Shown piece after piece: positions 40,081-49,431 of a DNA stretch of 57,474 nt. The position numbers and the translations under genes were made by a program. Numbering within the stretch: position 1 is the first letter of the stretch; every line of letters begins with the position of its first letter. The notes beneath the pieces are model-generated. The model saw only the letters and a program-made list of their open reading frames with translations, searched no databases and was not told the DNA's origin. The DNA lies in assembly GCA_017505405.1 (NCBI GenBank), contig JAFVPI010000051.1, forward strand, positions 1 to 57,474. Reading direction: 5' to 3'. The DNA comes from Mogibacterium sp. Its GTDB lineage: Bacteria > Bacillota > Clostridia > Peptostreptococcales > Anaerovoracaceae.

Positions 40081-42531
40081 ATGATAAAGATCGAAAAGGT
40101 CAACAAGTATTACAATAAGGGAAAGGCCAACCAGATCCACGTCATCAACAACACCACGATGACTCTGCCTGATGAGGGGATAGTATGCCTGCTCGGCCCT
40201 TCGGGCTGCGGAAAGACCACATTGCTGAACGCCATAGGCGGGCTCGACAGCGTGGACAGCGGAACGATCACCATCGACGGCCAGCGCATAACGAGGTTCT
40301 CGTCGAGCAAGATCGACAGCATCCGGAACGCGCGCATAGGCTACATCTTCCAGAACTTCAATCTGATCGATGACAGGACCGTCTTTGAAAACGTTGCCAT
40401 GGCGCTCCGCATGATCGGCATCAGGGATAATACGACGGTTACGGCCCGCGTAAGATACTGCCTGCAGAAGGTGGGCATAGACCAGTACAGAAACAAGCTT
40501 GCCGGTTCTCTCTCCGGCGGTCAGAGACAGAGGGTCGCCATCGCACGCGCGATAGTCAAGAACCCGAGAATAATCATCGCTGATGAGCCTACGGGTAACC
40601 TCGACAGCAGCAACACCCTTGAGATCATGAACATCATCAAGACGATCTCAAAGGAGAGACTTGTAATACTGGTTACACACGAGAGGAACATTGCCGAATT
40701 CTACTCCGACTATATCGCTGAGATGAGGGACGGAAAGATCATAAAGGCATATAACAACGATTCATCCCGTTACCTCGATTACCAGCTCGAAAACAAGATA
40801 TACCTTAAGGATATGGCGGTCCATAAGGGCTTCGCAAAGGATGATGTCAGGGTCGATGTCTACAGCGACGAGGAACGTCAGGCTGAGCTGAAGGTGGTCA
40901 TAAGAGGCAACAACCTGTATATCAACACGGGCGGAATGCTCAACGTGGTAGATGAAACGTCCAATGTTGAGATGATCGATGAGCACTATACGGCCATGGA
41001 CGAGAGTTATTTCGAAGACAATGACTTCGACTATACCGCGTGCCTGCCATCAAAATACAAGGCCCGTTACACACCGGTTTACCGCCTTACCAACATGATC
41101 AGCAGCGGCTGGAAAACAGTCAGGTCGTTCAGAAAGGTGAGGAAGGTACTGATGCTGGGCTTCGTATTCGCGGCAATGTTTGCTTTCCTTGCAGTCAGCA
41201 ATATAGCCGGACTGATCGACCTTAAGCCAGTCGACTACAGAACGACAAACGGCAGTTACATAACAGTCTCAAACCCTGAAAAGTCTGAGGAGGCGCTGGC
41301 TATGGCTGCTGACTTTGACGGTGTGGCTTTTGTAATGCCGGGCACCACTGTAAAGAGCGTGACTCTCCCTATGGACGATTATCTGCAGACGGGTCATGCA
41401 CAGGAAGATCTTACTGTATCTCTTGTGCTCGACAGCGTGCTTACGGATGATCAGATAATAGAGGGAGCGATGCCGACCAACGAGCATGAAGTCGTGATGG
41501 ACAGGTCCATAATAGACAAGTTCATCAGAAACGGGACAGGCAGCGCTGTAGGCCTTGATACAATGGAGGAATTCATTGGCCGCAGGCTCAGCTTTCCGAA
41601 TCTCGATGATTACATCATTGCCGGCATTGCGGACACCGAGTCACCGTCGCTCTTTGTGGATGAGAGCCAGGTGATGTATATTCTGTCGAACGCAAACGAT
41701 GCCGGTGAGGAGATGTCATACGGCATCGAAGACTATGATGAGGAAGATGTGATAAAGAGCGGCAGGGTGAAGGACCTCGATCTCAGCGGCAATACGATCA
41801 AGATAACAAAGGGCAGGAAACCTAAGGCAGTATGTGAGACCATCATAAACGAAGTGCACGGGGAAGATACTGAAATCGGTGAGACTATCGATACCAGGGT
41901 CGCCGGCCGCAAGCTGAAAGTCGTCGGTTTCTACTCAAGCGATGCAGTAGATGATGATACATACTATGTGAATGCCAAAACCATAAAGAGAGATTACATT
42001 CAGAAGCAGAAAAGTTTCAGCGTTTACGCAAACGATCTGTCTGCAGTGGAGATGGCCCTGGATAATGAAGGCATGGCGTCAAAGATAAACGACGTCCGCG
42101 ACCGCAAAGCATATGTAAGCGCCCGCAGGGACCAGCTGACATCGTCCGTCATTGTCGCGGTCATAATAATTCTCATATCGCTCGTCGAGATGTTCCTTAT
42201 GCTCAGGTCGTCGTTCCTTTCAAGGATCAGGGAGGTAGGCACACTGAGAGCCATAGGTCTCAAGAAAAAGGACATTTACAGGATGTTTACGGGCGAGATA
42301 CTGGTGATAACCTTTATCACAGCCGTCCCGGGCATAGCCGTCATGTACTTCATCCTTACGCAGGTCGTTAGGATCACATACTACATTGAGGGACTCTACA
42401 TGGTAACGCCTGCGACAGCGCTGATCACATTCGGCGTCATACTGGTGTTCAATCTGCTCGCGGGACTAATCCCGGTGCTTGCAACGATGCGAAAGACGCC
42501 GGCGCAGATACTTGCCAGAACAGACATATAG
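40081..42531 (+). CDS. ABC transporter, fused ATPase-permease (MacB/FtsX type), subunit 2
   Basis: An 816-residue partner of the preceding gene with the same order. The ATPase domain carries Walker A GPSGCGKTT, signature LSGGQRQR and Walker [14 protein letters not shown] transmembrane helix sits near 355-375 (VLMLGFVFAAMFAFLAVSNIAGL), an extracytoplasmic domain follows, and the three C-terminal helices include SSVIVAVIIILISLVEMFLML. Between the ATPase and the helix lies an acidic, structured linker (residues about 250-330) not present in MacB of E. coli. The ATG follows the stop of subunit 1 by 3 bp. No two-component system is adjacent, so the inducer cannot be inferred. Confidence 0.9.
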   Translation: MIKIEKVNKYYNKGKANQIHVINNTTMTLPDEGIVCLLGPSGCGKTTLLNAIGGLDSVDSGTITIDGQRITRFSSSKIDSIRNARIGYIFQNFNLIDDRTVFENVAMALRMIGIRDNTTVTARVRYCLQKVGIDQYRNKLAGSLSGGQRQRVAIARAIVKNPRIIIADEPTGNLDSSNTLEIMNIIKTISKERLVILVTHERNIAEFYSDYIAEMRDGKIIKAYNNDSSRYLDYQLENKIYLKDMAVHKGFAKDDVRVDVYSDEERQAELKVVIRGNNLYINTGGMLNVVDETSNVEMIDEHYTAMDESYFEDNDFDYTACLPSKYKARYTPVYRLTNMISSGWKTVRSFRKVRKVLMLGFVFAAMFAFLAVSNIAGLIDLKPVDYRTTNGSYITVSNPEKSEEALAMAADFDGVAFVMPGTTVKSVTLPMDDYLQTGHAQEDLTVSLVLDSVLTDDQIIEGAMPTNEHEVVMDRSIIDKFIRNGTGSAVGLDTMEEFIGRRLSFPNLDDYIIAGIADTESPSLFVDESQVMYILSNANDAGEEMSYGIEDYDEEDVIKSGRVKDLDLSGNTIKITKGRKPKAVCETIINEVHGEDTEIGETIDTRVAGRKLKVVGFYSSDAVDDDTYYVNAKTIKRDYIQKQKSFSVYANDLSAVEMALDNEGMASKINDVRDRKAYVSARRDQLTSSVIVAVIIILISLVEMFLMLRSSFLSRIREVGTLRAIGLKKKDIYRMFTGEILVITFITAVPGIAVMYFILTQVVRITYYIEGLYMVTPATALITFGVILVFNLLAGLIPVLATMRKTPAQILARTDI

Positions 42532-42547
42532 CTTCAAAAAACAGACA

Positions 42548-42577
42548 CAAAAAGTGCCGGCTCCAGCGCCGGCACTT
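42548..42577. terminator. Shared convergent terminator between ABC and phosphatase operons
   Basis: Stem AAGTGCCGGC / GCCGGCACTT (42552-42561 with 42568-42577). On the minus strand it is followed by a T run, ending the sensor-hydrogenase operon. Confidence 0.85.
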
Positions 42578-42582
42578 GTCAT

Positions 42583-43863
42583 TTATAAGTACTGAACTTC
42601 GCATTCCTTGAAGTAGTTCTTTATGAGAGCTCTCCTGATCTCATCGACTGTAGGGAACCTGAGGCCTATCTTTGCTGCCATTGACGGGTCATCAACGTCG
42701 TCGTTTATCTTTGTGCCTACTATGATCTCTACCTGGTCGGTCTCCCTGAGCAACGCTATCATGCGCTTTGCAGCGTCTTCGCTCATATGCTTGAGCAAAG
42801 TGCCGCTGGACAATCTTTTTGCTACCTCAGAAAGTGTGAGCATACCCTCGGTCACAAGATCGATACCGTCGATCTTGCTTGCAGGAGGCAGGTTGCCTGC
42901 AGGTGACTTATCGGCCTTGACATCCTTGCCGAGTTCGCGCGCTACTATCTTGGCTGTTGTTCCTCCGCATACGATCACCTGACCGTCGAAGTTCTTTATG
43001 CGCTCTCCGAGCTTCTTATCTGACTCACGGCTGCGAGGAGCGCCGGTAACTATAAGCGTGCGCCTTGGCTTCTTGACAGCGATGACACAGCAGGTGATGT
43101 CGTCATTAGGCGTGTATTTGTCATTTTTGGCAGCTTCTGTGACAATCGCGCGCGCAAGCTGCCTCGAGGATATGTCAGCGTTATTTGCGAGCTTTTTCTG
43201 AACGAAGTCAGAGACATTATCTGTTCCCCAGCCCGTGTTTTTCACGACGGATGGCAGTGACTGAACGATGCGCCTCTGTGATCTGAAAACTGCATAAGCC
43301 GGATCGTCTTCTCTTTCTTTTGCTGATGGACCGAGCGCTATGCCTGACTGAGCTACTCCGTCGCTGAAGAATATCAGCCTGTCACCTTCTTTCATCTCAA
43401 AAGTCGATGAGTAGACGATCTCCTCCTTGATCGCTGCCTTTCGTTTCAACCTGATAGCTGTCTTGTCCCATTCCACCGGATCGCTTCCTATGAATCTGAG
43501 ACTGTCAGGATTGTCGTACTCAGCAAGCTCCACCCGGATAAAGGATTTGTCATCAGAGAAAATGATCCTCGCAATAGTAAACGTGGAATAACTGATGCCT
43601 TTCACACTGTCTATCGGAAGCGTGTCCATTATGACTTCTGCGGATTTTTCCAGATCCATAGGAGAGAGTGACAGCTTGCTTGCCATGTGGGAGGTCAGAG
43701 ATGCCAGTACGTTGGCTCTTACGCCGCTGCCCAGCCCGTCCGAAAGGATGACGGTCATAACATTGCTGTTCTCGTTCCTGTCAATGTAGTAAACGTCTCC
43801 GCCGATGTGCTGGCCGTGCTTGAAAAGCTGTGAATAATCGATATCGATACATAAATCGTTCAT
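42583..43863 (-). CDS. SpoIIE-family PP2C-type serine/threonine phosphatase
   Basis: A 426-residue soluble protein with a SpoIIE/PP2C catalytic domain in about the first 280 residues. Metal-binding Asp residues are seen in VILSDGLGSGV, FFSDGVAQSG and TPNDDITCCVIAV. The C-terminal part (about residues 285-426, RTLIVTGAPRSRESDKK...) is a separate alpha/beta region containing IVCGGTTAKIVAREL, of unknown role. It begins 1 bp after the stop of the sensor hydrogenase gene, so the two are translationally coupled. Such phosphatases usually act on phosphoserine or phosphothreonine of anti-sigma-like partners; here the hydrogenase-like protein is the likely input. Confidence 0.9.
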   Translation of the reverse strand: MNDLCIDIDYSQLFKHGQHIGGDVYYIDRNENSNVMTVILSDGLGSGVRANVLASLTSHMASKLSLSPMDLEKSAEVIMDTLPIDSVKGISYSTFTIARIIFSDDKSFIRVELAEYDNPDSLRFIGSDPVEWDKTAIRLKRKAAIKEEIVYSSTFEMKEGDRLIFFSDGVAQSGIALGPSAKEREDDPAYAVFRSQRRIVQSLPSVVKNTGWGTDNVSDFVQKKLANNADISSRQLARAIVTEAAKNDKYTPNDDITCCVIAVKKPRRTLIVTGAPRSRESDKKLGERIKNFDGQVIVCGGTTAKIVARELGKDVKADKSPAGNLPPASKIDGIDLVTEGMLTLSEVAKRLSSGTLLKHMSEDAAKRMIALLRETDQVEIIVGTKINDDVDDPSMAAKIGLRFPTVDEIRRALIKNYFKECEVQYL

Positions 43864-43864
43864 A

Positions 43865-45649
43865 CTAGCCCTCGTTGCTTTCTTCGGCCATCAGACCGCC
43901 TTCTTCAGTTTCGTTGTTGTTCACGTTAAACTCTTCGATAATGGAGTTGAGCATTATCTCAGTCTCCGCGGCGTTGTCGCCAAGGAGAGCTGCGATCTGC
44001 TGAACTGAGGTCATAGACTTTCTGATGACTTCTTCGGCTTTTTCTATGACAGCCTCTCTTCTGACTGAAGGTGTCGTTATATCTTCGAACATAGCGCCGA
44101 GAAGGGCTTTACTCTCCACGAGGAAGAATGTGATCCTGTAGATCTTGCCTTTGTGGCGGAACCTGTACTGCTGAGGCTTGCTCATGTAGAACTGCTCACG
44201 GAACTTCTCCTCGAAAGGAACAAATGCCGATACAGGGTATCCGCGGAACGATCTCAGTCCCTCGGAATCAAGGAATTCATCAGGATAGTCCTCGAAGATC
44301 TTGATGAAACGCTTGTTGCATTCTGCTATTTCAAGATCATTGTTTACGATGACCACGCCATGAGGTATCGTCGAGAGGAGGATGTCGACCTTGGTCTCAG
44401 CATCCTTGCGCATCTTTGTGACACACATCTCGGTCTCAGCGAGACCTGCAAGCAGTGCTCTTGCCATGTCGCGGCATGTCGGGTATCCGCATCCGCCGCA
44501 GTTGAGCTCGTCCGAAGCTGACGTTTTACCGAGCCTGGCGAGTGCGCCGCGGATCTCCTCTTCAGAGTAATCAGCTGAGGTCAGCCCTGTCGGAGCCGGG
44601 AAGTCTGCTCCGAGGATACCGTAGCCTTTTTCATATACTTCTCTGGCGAACTCTTCATCGCCGTCGAAAACGTCCGGTTCTCCCAGACGCTCAAATACGT
44701 ATGACGCGACGGCTTTTTTCTGCACTACTGCCGAGTAACTGTGAGAGGTGCCCGGACCGCTTATGCATCCGCCGTCGCAGTTGAGGGCTTCAAGGAAGTC
44801 GCTTGTGTGAACTCCCTTGAGCGATGACATGACTCTTGTGATCCCGGAGACCGAGAGAGCGGACTGCTCAACGAAGCGGCCTTCCCAGATTTTCGAAGTC
44901 TCGATCTGGCCGTTTTCGATAGGGTATATCGCCGCTTTACCAGCCTTTGCCGGCACGAAGTCAACAGGTATGCCTGTATCGATGTTTGCAAGGTCGATGT
45001 TTTCTTCTTCGAGCCACTCGCGCACTTCTCTGAATGTGAGAGCTACATCAGGGTACCCCGGATGCTCGTCCGCCTCGATCTTCTTGGCAACGCAAGGCCC
45101 TATAAATACTATGACGATGTCATTTCCGTACAGCTTGCGCAGATAAGCGCTGTGAGTCTGCAGCGGGCTTGGCACAGGAGCGAGTGATTTTATATCCTGA
45201 GGGAAGTATTTCCTTATGAGCTCCACGACGGAAGGGCAGGCAGTCGAGATGAAAGGCGCCTCACCGTGATCTTCCATGTACATATCGAGAGCCTGAGATA
45301 CCAGCGCGGCTCCTATGGCTGTCTCGGAGACAGCGTGGAAACCAAGCTTGTACAGGGCTCTTACAAAGTTTTCCTCATAGCCAATGAACTCAGAAACATA
45401 TGATGGAGCCAGCGAAACTATGACTCTGCGATTCGACAGGAAGGCCATTCTGACTTTGTCAGTGTCATTCCTTATGACCTTGACTGCGTTAGGGCATTCG
45501 TTTACGCATGTACCGCAGAACGTGCAGCGGTCATATATGATCTCCGCATGTGCATCCTTGATCTGGATCGCTTTTACAGGGCAGTGCCTTACGCAGCGAT
45601 AGCAGTCGCGGCAGTTATTGACTTCCGTATAAATAGGGTATTTTTCCAA
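43865..45649 (-). CDS. Sensory [FeFe]-hydrogenase-like protein (HydS type) with PAS domain
   Basis: A 594-residue protein. Two N-terminal 4Fe-4S motifs (CRDCYRC...C and CTFCGTC...C, residues 13-52) precede a hydrogenase large-subunit domain. The H-cluster ligand positions are kept: Cys138 (TACPS), Cys186 (IGPCVAKK), Cys291 and Cys295 (NCDGGC). The catalytic second Cys of TSCCP is replaced by Ala and the MPC Met by Gly. A further 4Fe-4S motif (CGGCGYPTC...C, residues 384-409) and a PAS domain (about 425-535) follow. This is the layout of group C/D sensory hydrogenases. The start is TTG, with GGAGG 7 bp upstream. Coupled to a PP2C phosphatase, it probably turns H2 or redox level into a phosphorylation signal. 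Confidence 0.9.
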   Translation of the reverse strand: MEKYPIYTEVNNCRDCYRCVRHCPVKAIQIKDAHAEIIYDRCTFCGTCVNECPNAVKVIRNDTDKVRMAFLSNRRVIVSLAPSYVSEFIGYEENFVRALYKLGFHAVSETAIGAALVSQALDMYMEDHGEAPFISTACPSVVELIRKYFPQDIKSLAPVPSPLQTHSAYLRKLYGNDIVIVFIGPCVAKKIEADEHPGYPDVALTFREVREWLEEENIDLANIDTGIPVDFVPAKAGKAAIYPIENGQIETSKIWEGRFVEQSALSVSGITRVMSSLKGVHTSDFLEALNCDGGCISGPGTSHSYSAVVQKKAVASYVFERLGEPDVFDGDEEFAREVYEKGYGILGADFPAPTGLTSADYSEEEIRGALARLGKTSASDELNCGGCGYPTCRDMARALLAGLAETEMCVTKMRKDAETKVDILLSTIPHGVVIVNNDLEIAECNKRFIKIFEDYPDEFLDSEGLRSFRGYPVSAFVPFEEKFREQFYMSKPQQYRFRHKGKIYRITFFLVESKALLGAMFEDITTPSVRREAVIEKAEEVIRKSMTSVQQIAALLGDNAAETEIMLNSIIEEFNVNNNETEEGGLMAEESNEG

Positions 45650-45674
45650 AACAGAACCTCCGTTATTTATTGCT

Positions 45675-45690
45675 ATTAGACCTGTCTAAT
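45675..45690. promoter_or_regulatory. Perfect palindrome in the control region of the sensor hydrogenase operon
   Basis: ATTAGAC-CT-GTCTAAT, two 7-bp arms with a 2-bp centre. On the minus strand it lies just downstream of TGTTATAAT, an extended -10, so it covers the expected transcription start of the hydrogenase operon. This is the position of a repressor site. No regulator is adjacent. Confidence 0.6.
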
Positions 45691-45726
45691 AATTATAACA
45701 TTATTTTCCCCGTTTCGCGTCCGGTG

Positions 45727-45735
45727 TGGTATAAT
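45727..45735 (+). promoter_or_regulatory. Extended -10 promoter of glnS
   Basis: TGGTATAAT (TG-G-TATAAT) at 45727-45735, about 38 bp before the glnS start codon; the -35 is poor. Confidence 0.6.
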
Positions 45736-45773
45736 ATGAAAGAATTTTTGGGACAAAGATCCGGAGGTATTAT

Positions 45774-47432
45774 ATGGCATTTGCAACAGCAGAAGAATAT
45801 AAGGATATGGCGGGTAATTTCATCCACGATATCATCAATGAAGATCTCGCCAGCGGAAAGCATAAAACCATCGTTACCAGATTCCCGCCGGAGCCTAACG
45901 GCTACCTGCACATCGGACACGCCAAGTCGCTCTGCCTCAATTTCGGCACAGCGCTCAAGTACGGCGGCCGCTGCAATCTGAGATATGATGACACAAACCC
46001 GACAAAAGAGGACATTGAATTCGTAAAGTCGATCGAAGCAGACGTAAACTGGCTCGGATTCCAGTGGGACGAAAAGCTCTGGGCTTCAGATTATTTCGAC
46101 ACGATGTATGACGCTGCGGTAGAACTCATCAAGCAGGGCAAGGCATTCGTGTGTGAGCTGACTCCGGACCAGATCAGAGAATACAGAGGCACGCTTACAA
46201 AGCCGGGCAAGGAAAGCCCGTACAGAAACAGACCTGTAGAGGAAAACCTCGAGCTCTTCGAAAAGATGAGAGCAGGGGAGTTTAAGGACGGAGAGGTCTG
46301 CCTCAGGGCAAAAATTGACATGGCAAGCCCTAACATCAACATGAGAGACCCTGTCATCTACAGAGTCGTTCATGCGTCACATCACAACACAGGAGACAAG
46401 TGGTGCGTATATCCGATGTACGATTTTGCTCATCCGATCGAGGATGCAATCGAGGGCATCACGCACTCCATCTGTACTCTTGAGTTCGAAGATCACAGAC
46501 CGCTCTACGACTGGGTAGTCCGCGAGGTTGGCTGGTGGCCGAATCCTCCTCGCCAGATCGAGTTTGCACCGCTCAACATCACAACGATGCTGATGAGCAA
46601 GAGATTCATCCGCAGGCTCGTAGAGGAGGGCAAGGTAGAAGGCTGGGACGATCCTAGACTCTGCACTCTCGCAGGTATCCGCCGCAGAGGCTACACACCT
46701 GAAGCGATCCGCAAGTTCTGCAATGACATCGGAGTCACTAAGGCAGACACCATGATCGACATAGCCCAGCTCGAGCAGTGTGTCAGGGAAGACCTCCAGC
46801 TCAAGGTGCCGGCAATAAACGTTGTAAAGAACCCTATCAAGGTGATCATCGACAATTATCCTGAAGGCCAGACCGAGATGTGCACGGTCGAGAACAACGC
46901 CAAGGTCCCTGAAATGGGCACGCGCGAGATCCCGTTCGGCCGCGAACTGTGGGTAGACGGCGATGACTTCATGGAAGTCCCTGTGAAGAAGTACTTCAGG
47001 CTTTTCCCTGGCAACGAGGTAAGGTTCAAGGGCGCATACTTCATCAGGTGCAACGAGGTCGAGAAGGATGCAGACGGCAACATCGTTGCTCTCCACTGCA
47101 CATACGACCCTGAGACACACAGCGGAAGCGGATTCGAAGGCCGCAAGGTGAAGGGCACTATCCACTTCGTTGAGGCCAGCACAGCTGTTAAGATCAAAAT
47201 CAGAGAGTACGGCTATCTCATGAAAGAGAATGAGGAGACAGGCGAGCAGGAGTTCGATCCTGAATCCCTTGTCGAAACATGGGGATATGCAGAGCCATCC
47301 GTCAGTGAAGTCAAGCCGGGAGAAAGATTCCAGTTCTTCCGCAAGGGATACTACATTGCAGACTCAAAGCTCACAACAGACGATGAAAAGGTGTTCAACA
47401 GCATCGTAGGATTAAAGAGCTCCTGGAAATAA
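45774..47432 (+). CDS. glnS: Glutaminyl-tRNA synthetase
   Basis: A 552-residue class I aminoacyl-tRNA synthetase that charges tRNA-Gln. The catalytic signatures are [17 protein letters not shown] (HIGH at 46-49) and LMSKRFI (the KMSKS equivalent, about residue 280), and [11 protein letters not shown] and DPVIYRV are typical of GlnRS rather than GluRS. The C-terminal anticodon-binding beta-barrels are complete. Many Firmicutes lack GlnRS and use the amidotransferase route; its presence is a useful lineage mark and may reflect old transfer. The GGAGG site is 7 bp upstream. It forms a single-gene transcript divergent from the sensor hydrogenase operon and is followed by palindromic element C. 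Confidence 0.96.
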   Translation: MAFATAEEYKDMAGNFIHDIINEDLASGKHKTIVTRFPPEPNGYLHIGHAKSLCLNFGTALKYGGRCNLRYDDTNPTKEDIEFVKSIEADVNWLGFQWDEKLWASDYFDTMYDAAVELIKQGKAFVCELTPDQIREYRGTLTKPGKESPYRNRPVEENLELFEKMRAGEFKDGEVCLRAKIDMASPNINMRDPVIYRVVHASHHNTGDKWCVYPMYDFAHPIEDAIEGITHSICTLEFEDHRPLYDWVVREVGWWPNPPRQIEFAPLNITTMLMSKRFIRRLVEEGKVEGWDDPRLCTLAGIRRRGYTPEAIRKFCNDIGVTKADTMIDIAQLEQCVREDLQLKVPAINVVKNPIKVIIDNYPEGQTEMCTVENNAKVPEMGTREIPFGRELWVDGDDFMEVPVKKYFRLFPGNEVRFKGAYFIRCNEVEKDADGNIVALHCTYDPETHSGSGFEGRKVKGTIHFVEASTAVKIKIREYGYLMKENEETGEQEFDPESLVETWGYAEPSVSEVKPGERFQFFRKGYYIADSKLTTDDEKVFNSIVGLKSSWK

Positions 47433-47450
47433 CATTAAGAATTCAATAAT

Positions 47451-47601
47451 ATGCCTCGGAATAGTCTTCGAGGGAGTACGCCTCCCGGCTCAAAATTTGC
47501 GACGCATCGGTTTCGGACTCGAACTTCGCAGCATAAAACTGCTCGTTCTCCTCTCGAAACCGGCTGCAAATTGGCCTCCCTCTCAGACTATTCCGAGGCA
47601 T
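47451..47601. repeat. Long intergenic palindromic element C (151 bp)
   Basis: Perfect 17-bp terminal inverted repeat ATGCCTCGGAATAGTCT (47451-47467) and its complement (47585-47601). The next arm AGGGAG / CTCCCT continues it, and further inside CAAATT..ACCGAAAC-type arms (ATTTGC / GCAAAT and CGGTTTCG / CGAAACCG) pair again. The whole element can fold as one long stem. Its core CTCGTTCTCCTCTCGAA resembles those of elements A and B. No gene is present. Confidence 0.8.
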
Positions 47602-47628
47602 TTGTTGTGGATTTATATTCTTTAAGAT

Positions 47629-47659
47629 TTGAGATATGTGTTATCAGTGCGCATATAAT
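47629..47659 (+). promoter_or_regulatory. Promoter of the FHA-SEDS / PBP operon
   Basis: TTGAGA (47629-47634) and TATAAT (47654-47659) with a 19-bp spacer. Start of transcription is expected near 47666. Confidence 0.6.
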
Positions 47660-47701
47660 TACTGTGTATGATTGGATAACTGTCGGTACAGGAGGACAGC
47701 C

Positions 47702-49429
47702 ATAGAAACATTAATCAACGAGATACTGACTTTCTCAGAAAATAATCCGCAGCTCGCGGTCCATATCACCACCGCTTTCCGGTGGATCTTTGTGGTGCTT
47801 GCGGCTTACATACTCCTGATCTCGATAGTTTCGCTGCTCTCCACGAGGGCGACTCCTGAGATCTGGGGATACTTCATGGTGGAAGACGGCGGGAATTATC
47901 CGCTGACTCACTGGGAGAACGTGATAGGACGGTCGAGATCGGCTGATATCAGGATCCCGCTCAGGACTATCTCGAACAACCACGCGCTCCTGGTGCGGCG
48001 GTCCGAGGATAAGTGGATGATCAAGGACCTGGGGTCGAGCAACGGCATCAAAGTGAACGGCTATAAGCTGGATCCGGATAAGCGGTATGTCATAAGTCCC
48101 GGCGACCTGATCGAGATGGGCGGCACTAAATCCACTATTTCACCTCCGAGTATTGAGGAGACCCGCAACAACAGATTCATGCGGCGCCTTGACAAGGAAC
48201 CGGTAGCGCCGTGGAAGATACTGCTCGCGATCACGCTGTTCCAGCTGATGACAATGGTGCAGCTGGTCCTGAGCATGGGCACGGATATGACTGCGACTGC
48301 GCTTATAAGCATCGTGGTGCTTTCTGCGGTGATGTGGGCGTATGTCATGATCTTTAACGCAATGGGAAGGCGCGGCTTCGAAATGGAGATGATAGCGTTC
48401 TTCCTTTCAACGATAAACCTTGCGGTCACGGCATCATCGGATCCGGGCTCTGTGCTTAAAGAGCTCATCGCCATACTGATCGGCCTGGCTCTTATGATCT
48501 TTATGTGCGTTTATATGCGCGACATAAGCAGACTGCGCAAGCTGAAGCCTGTGCTGATAGGCCTTTCAGTGATCGCTCTAATAATCAACCTCATATTCGG
48601 CACGGCTAAATACGGAGCCACCAACTGGATAAAGATAGGAGAGAGTGGCTCTATACAGCCGTCAGAGCTCGTAAAGCTGGCGTTCATAGTCATCGGAGCC
48701 GGAACACTCGAGGAACTTTATGAGAAAAAGAATACTGTAGTCTATGCTGCGTTCTCGCTCTTCTGTCTTGGCTGTCTGGCCATGATGAGCGACTTCGGAA
48801 CAGCTCTCATATTCTTTGCAACATACCTGGTCGTTTCCTTCCTCAGGAGCGGCGATATCTCTCGCTTCATTCTGACGGGCGTAGCAGCTCTGGCAATGGG
48901 GCTGATCGTACTCAGGTTCAAGCCGTACATAGCGTCAAGATTCGATGCCTGGGGGCACGTATGGGAAGCAGAGTTCATGGATGATCTTGGATACCAGCAG
49001 ACACGCACAATGTCATTCGGCGCCGGCGGAGGGCTGCTCGGGCTCGGCGCGGGCAACGGATCGCTCAAGTACGTCGGAGCAGCCAATACTGACCTCGTGT
49101 TCGGATTCGTGATGGAGGAGTGGGGATTCATAATAGCAGTCCTTGCTGTACTTTGCATCGCTACTCTTTCAGTATTCGCCGTAATGCACATCGTTGCCGG
49201 AAGATCGACCATCTACACCATACTTGCGTGCAGTGCAGCTACCATGTTCCTTGTGCAGACAATGCTCAACGTGTTTGGCGCCATCGACCTGTTCCCGCTT
49301 ACGGGTGTCACATTCCCGTTCGTTTCGACCGGCGGCACGAGCCTTATGACTTCGTGGGCGATGCTTGCGTATTTCAAGGCCGCAGACATGCGGCGCAACG
49401 CGAGCCTTGCGGTGAGGAAGGAGGATTAG
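47702..49429 (+). CDS. FHA-domain SEDS glycosyltransferase (RodA/FtsW/SpoVE family)
   Basis: A roughly 575-residue membrane protein. One N-terminal helix (FRWIFVVLAAYILLISIVSLL) is followed by a cytoplasmic FHA domain (GRSRSADIRIPLRTISNNHALLVRR and DLGSSNGIKVNG) and then a ten-helix SEDS domain with GAT..W, IQPSELVKLAFI and LFPLTGVTFPFVSTGGTSL. SEDS proteins polymerise lipid II; FHA binds phosphothreonine, so kinase control is likely. The start is uncertain: AGGAGG (47690-47695) is ideally placed for ATA at 47702, and no ATG, GTG or TTG lies in frame nearby except TTG 47672, which is upstream of the site and only 6 bp past the expected transcript start. It is followed by its transpeptidase partner 2 bp later. 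Confidence 0.9.
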   Translation: METLINEILTFSENNPQLAVHITTAFRWIFVVLAAYILLISIVSLLSTRATPEIWGYFMVEDGGNYPLTHWENVIGRSRSADIRIPLRTISNNHALLVRRSEDKWMIKDLGSSNGIKVNGYKLDPDKRYVISPGDLIEMGGTKSTISPPSIEETRNNRFMRRLDKEPVAPWKILLAITLFQLMTMVQLVLSMGTDMTATALISIVVLSAVMWAYVMIFNAMGRRGFEMEMIAFFLSTINLAVTASSDPGSVLKELIAILIGLALMIFMCVYMRDISRLRKLKPVLIGLSVIALIINLIFGTAKYGATNWIKIGESGSIQPSELVKLAFIVIGAGTLEELYEKKNTVVYAAFSLFCLGCLAMMSDFGTALIFFATYLVVSFLRSGDISRFILTGVAALAMGLIVLRFKPYIASRFDAWGHVWEAEFMDDLGYQQTRTMSFGAGGGLLGLGAGNGSLKYVGAANTDLVFGFVMEEWGFIIAVLAVLCIATLSVFAVMHIVAGRSTIYTILACSAATMFLVQTMLNVFGAIDLFPLTGVTFPFVSTGGTSLMTSWAMLAYFKAADMRRNASLAVRKED

Positions 49430-49431
49430 CC

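Noticed and set aside
9977-47601. Elements A to D as insertion sequences
   Set aside because: No transposase frame, no target-site duplication I can be sure of, and each is under 220 bp. At most they are non-autonomous repeats.
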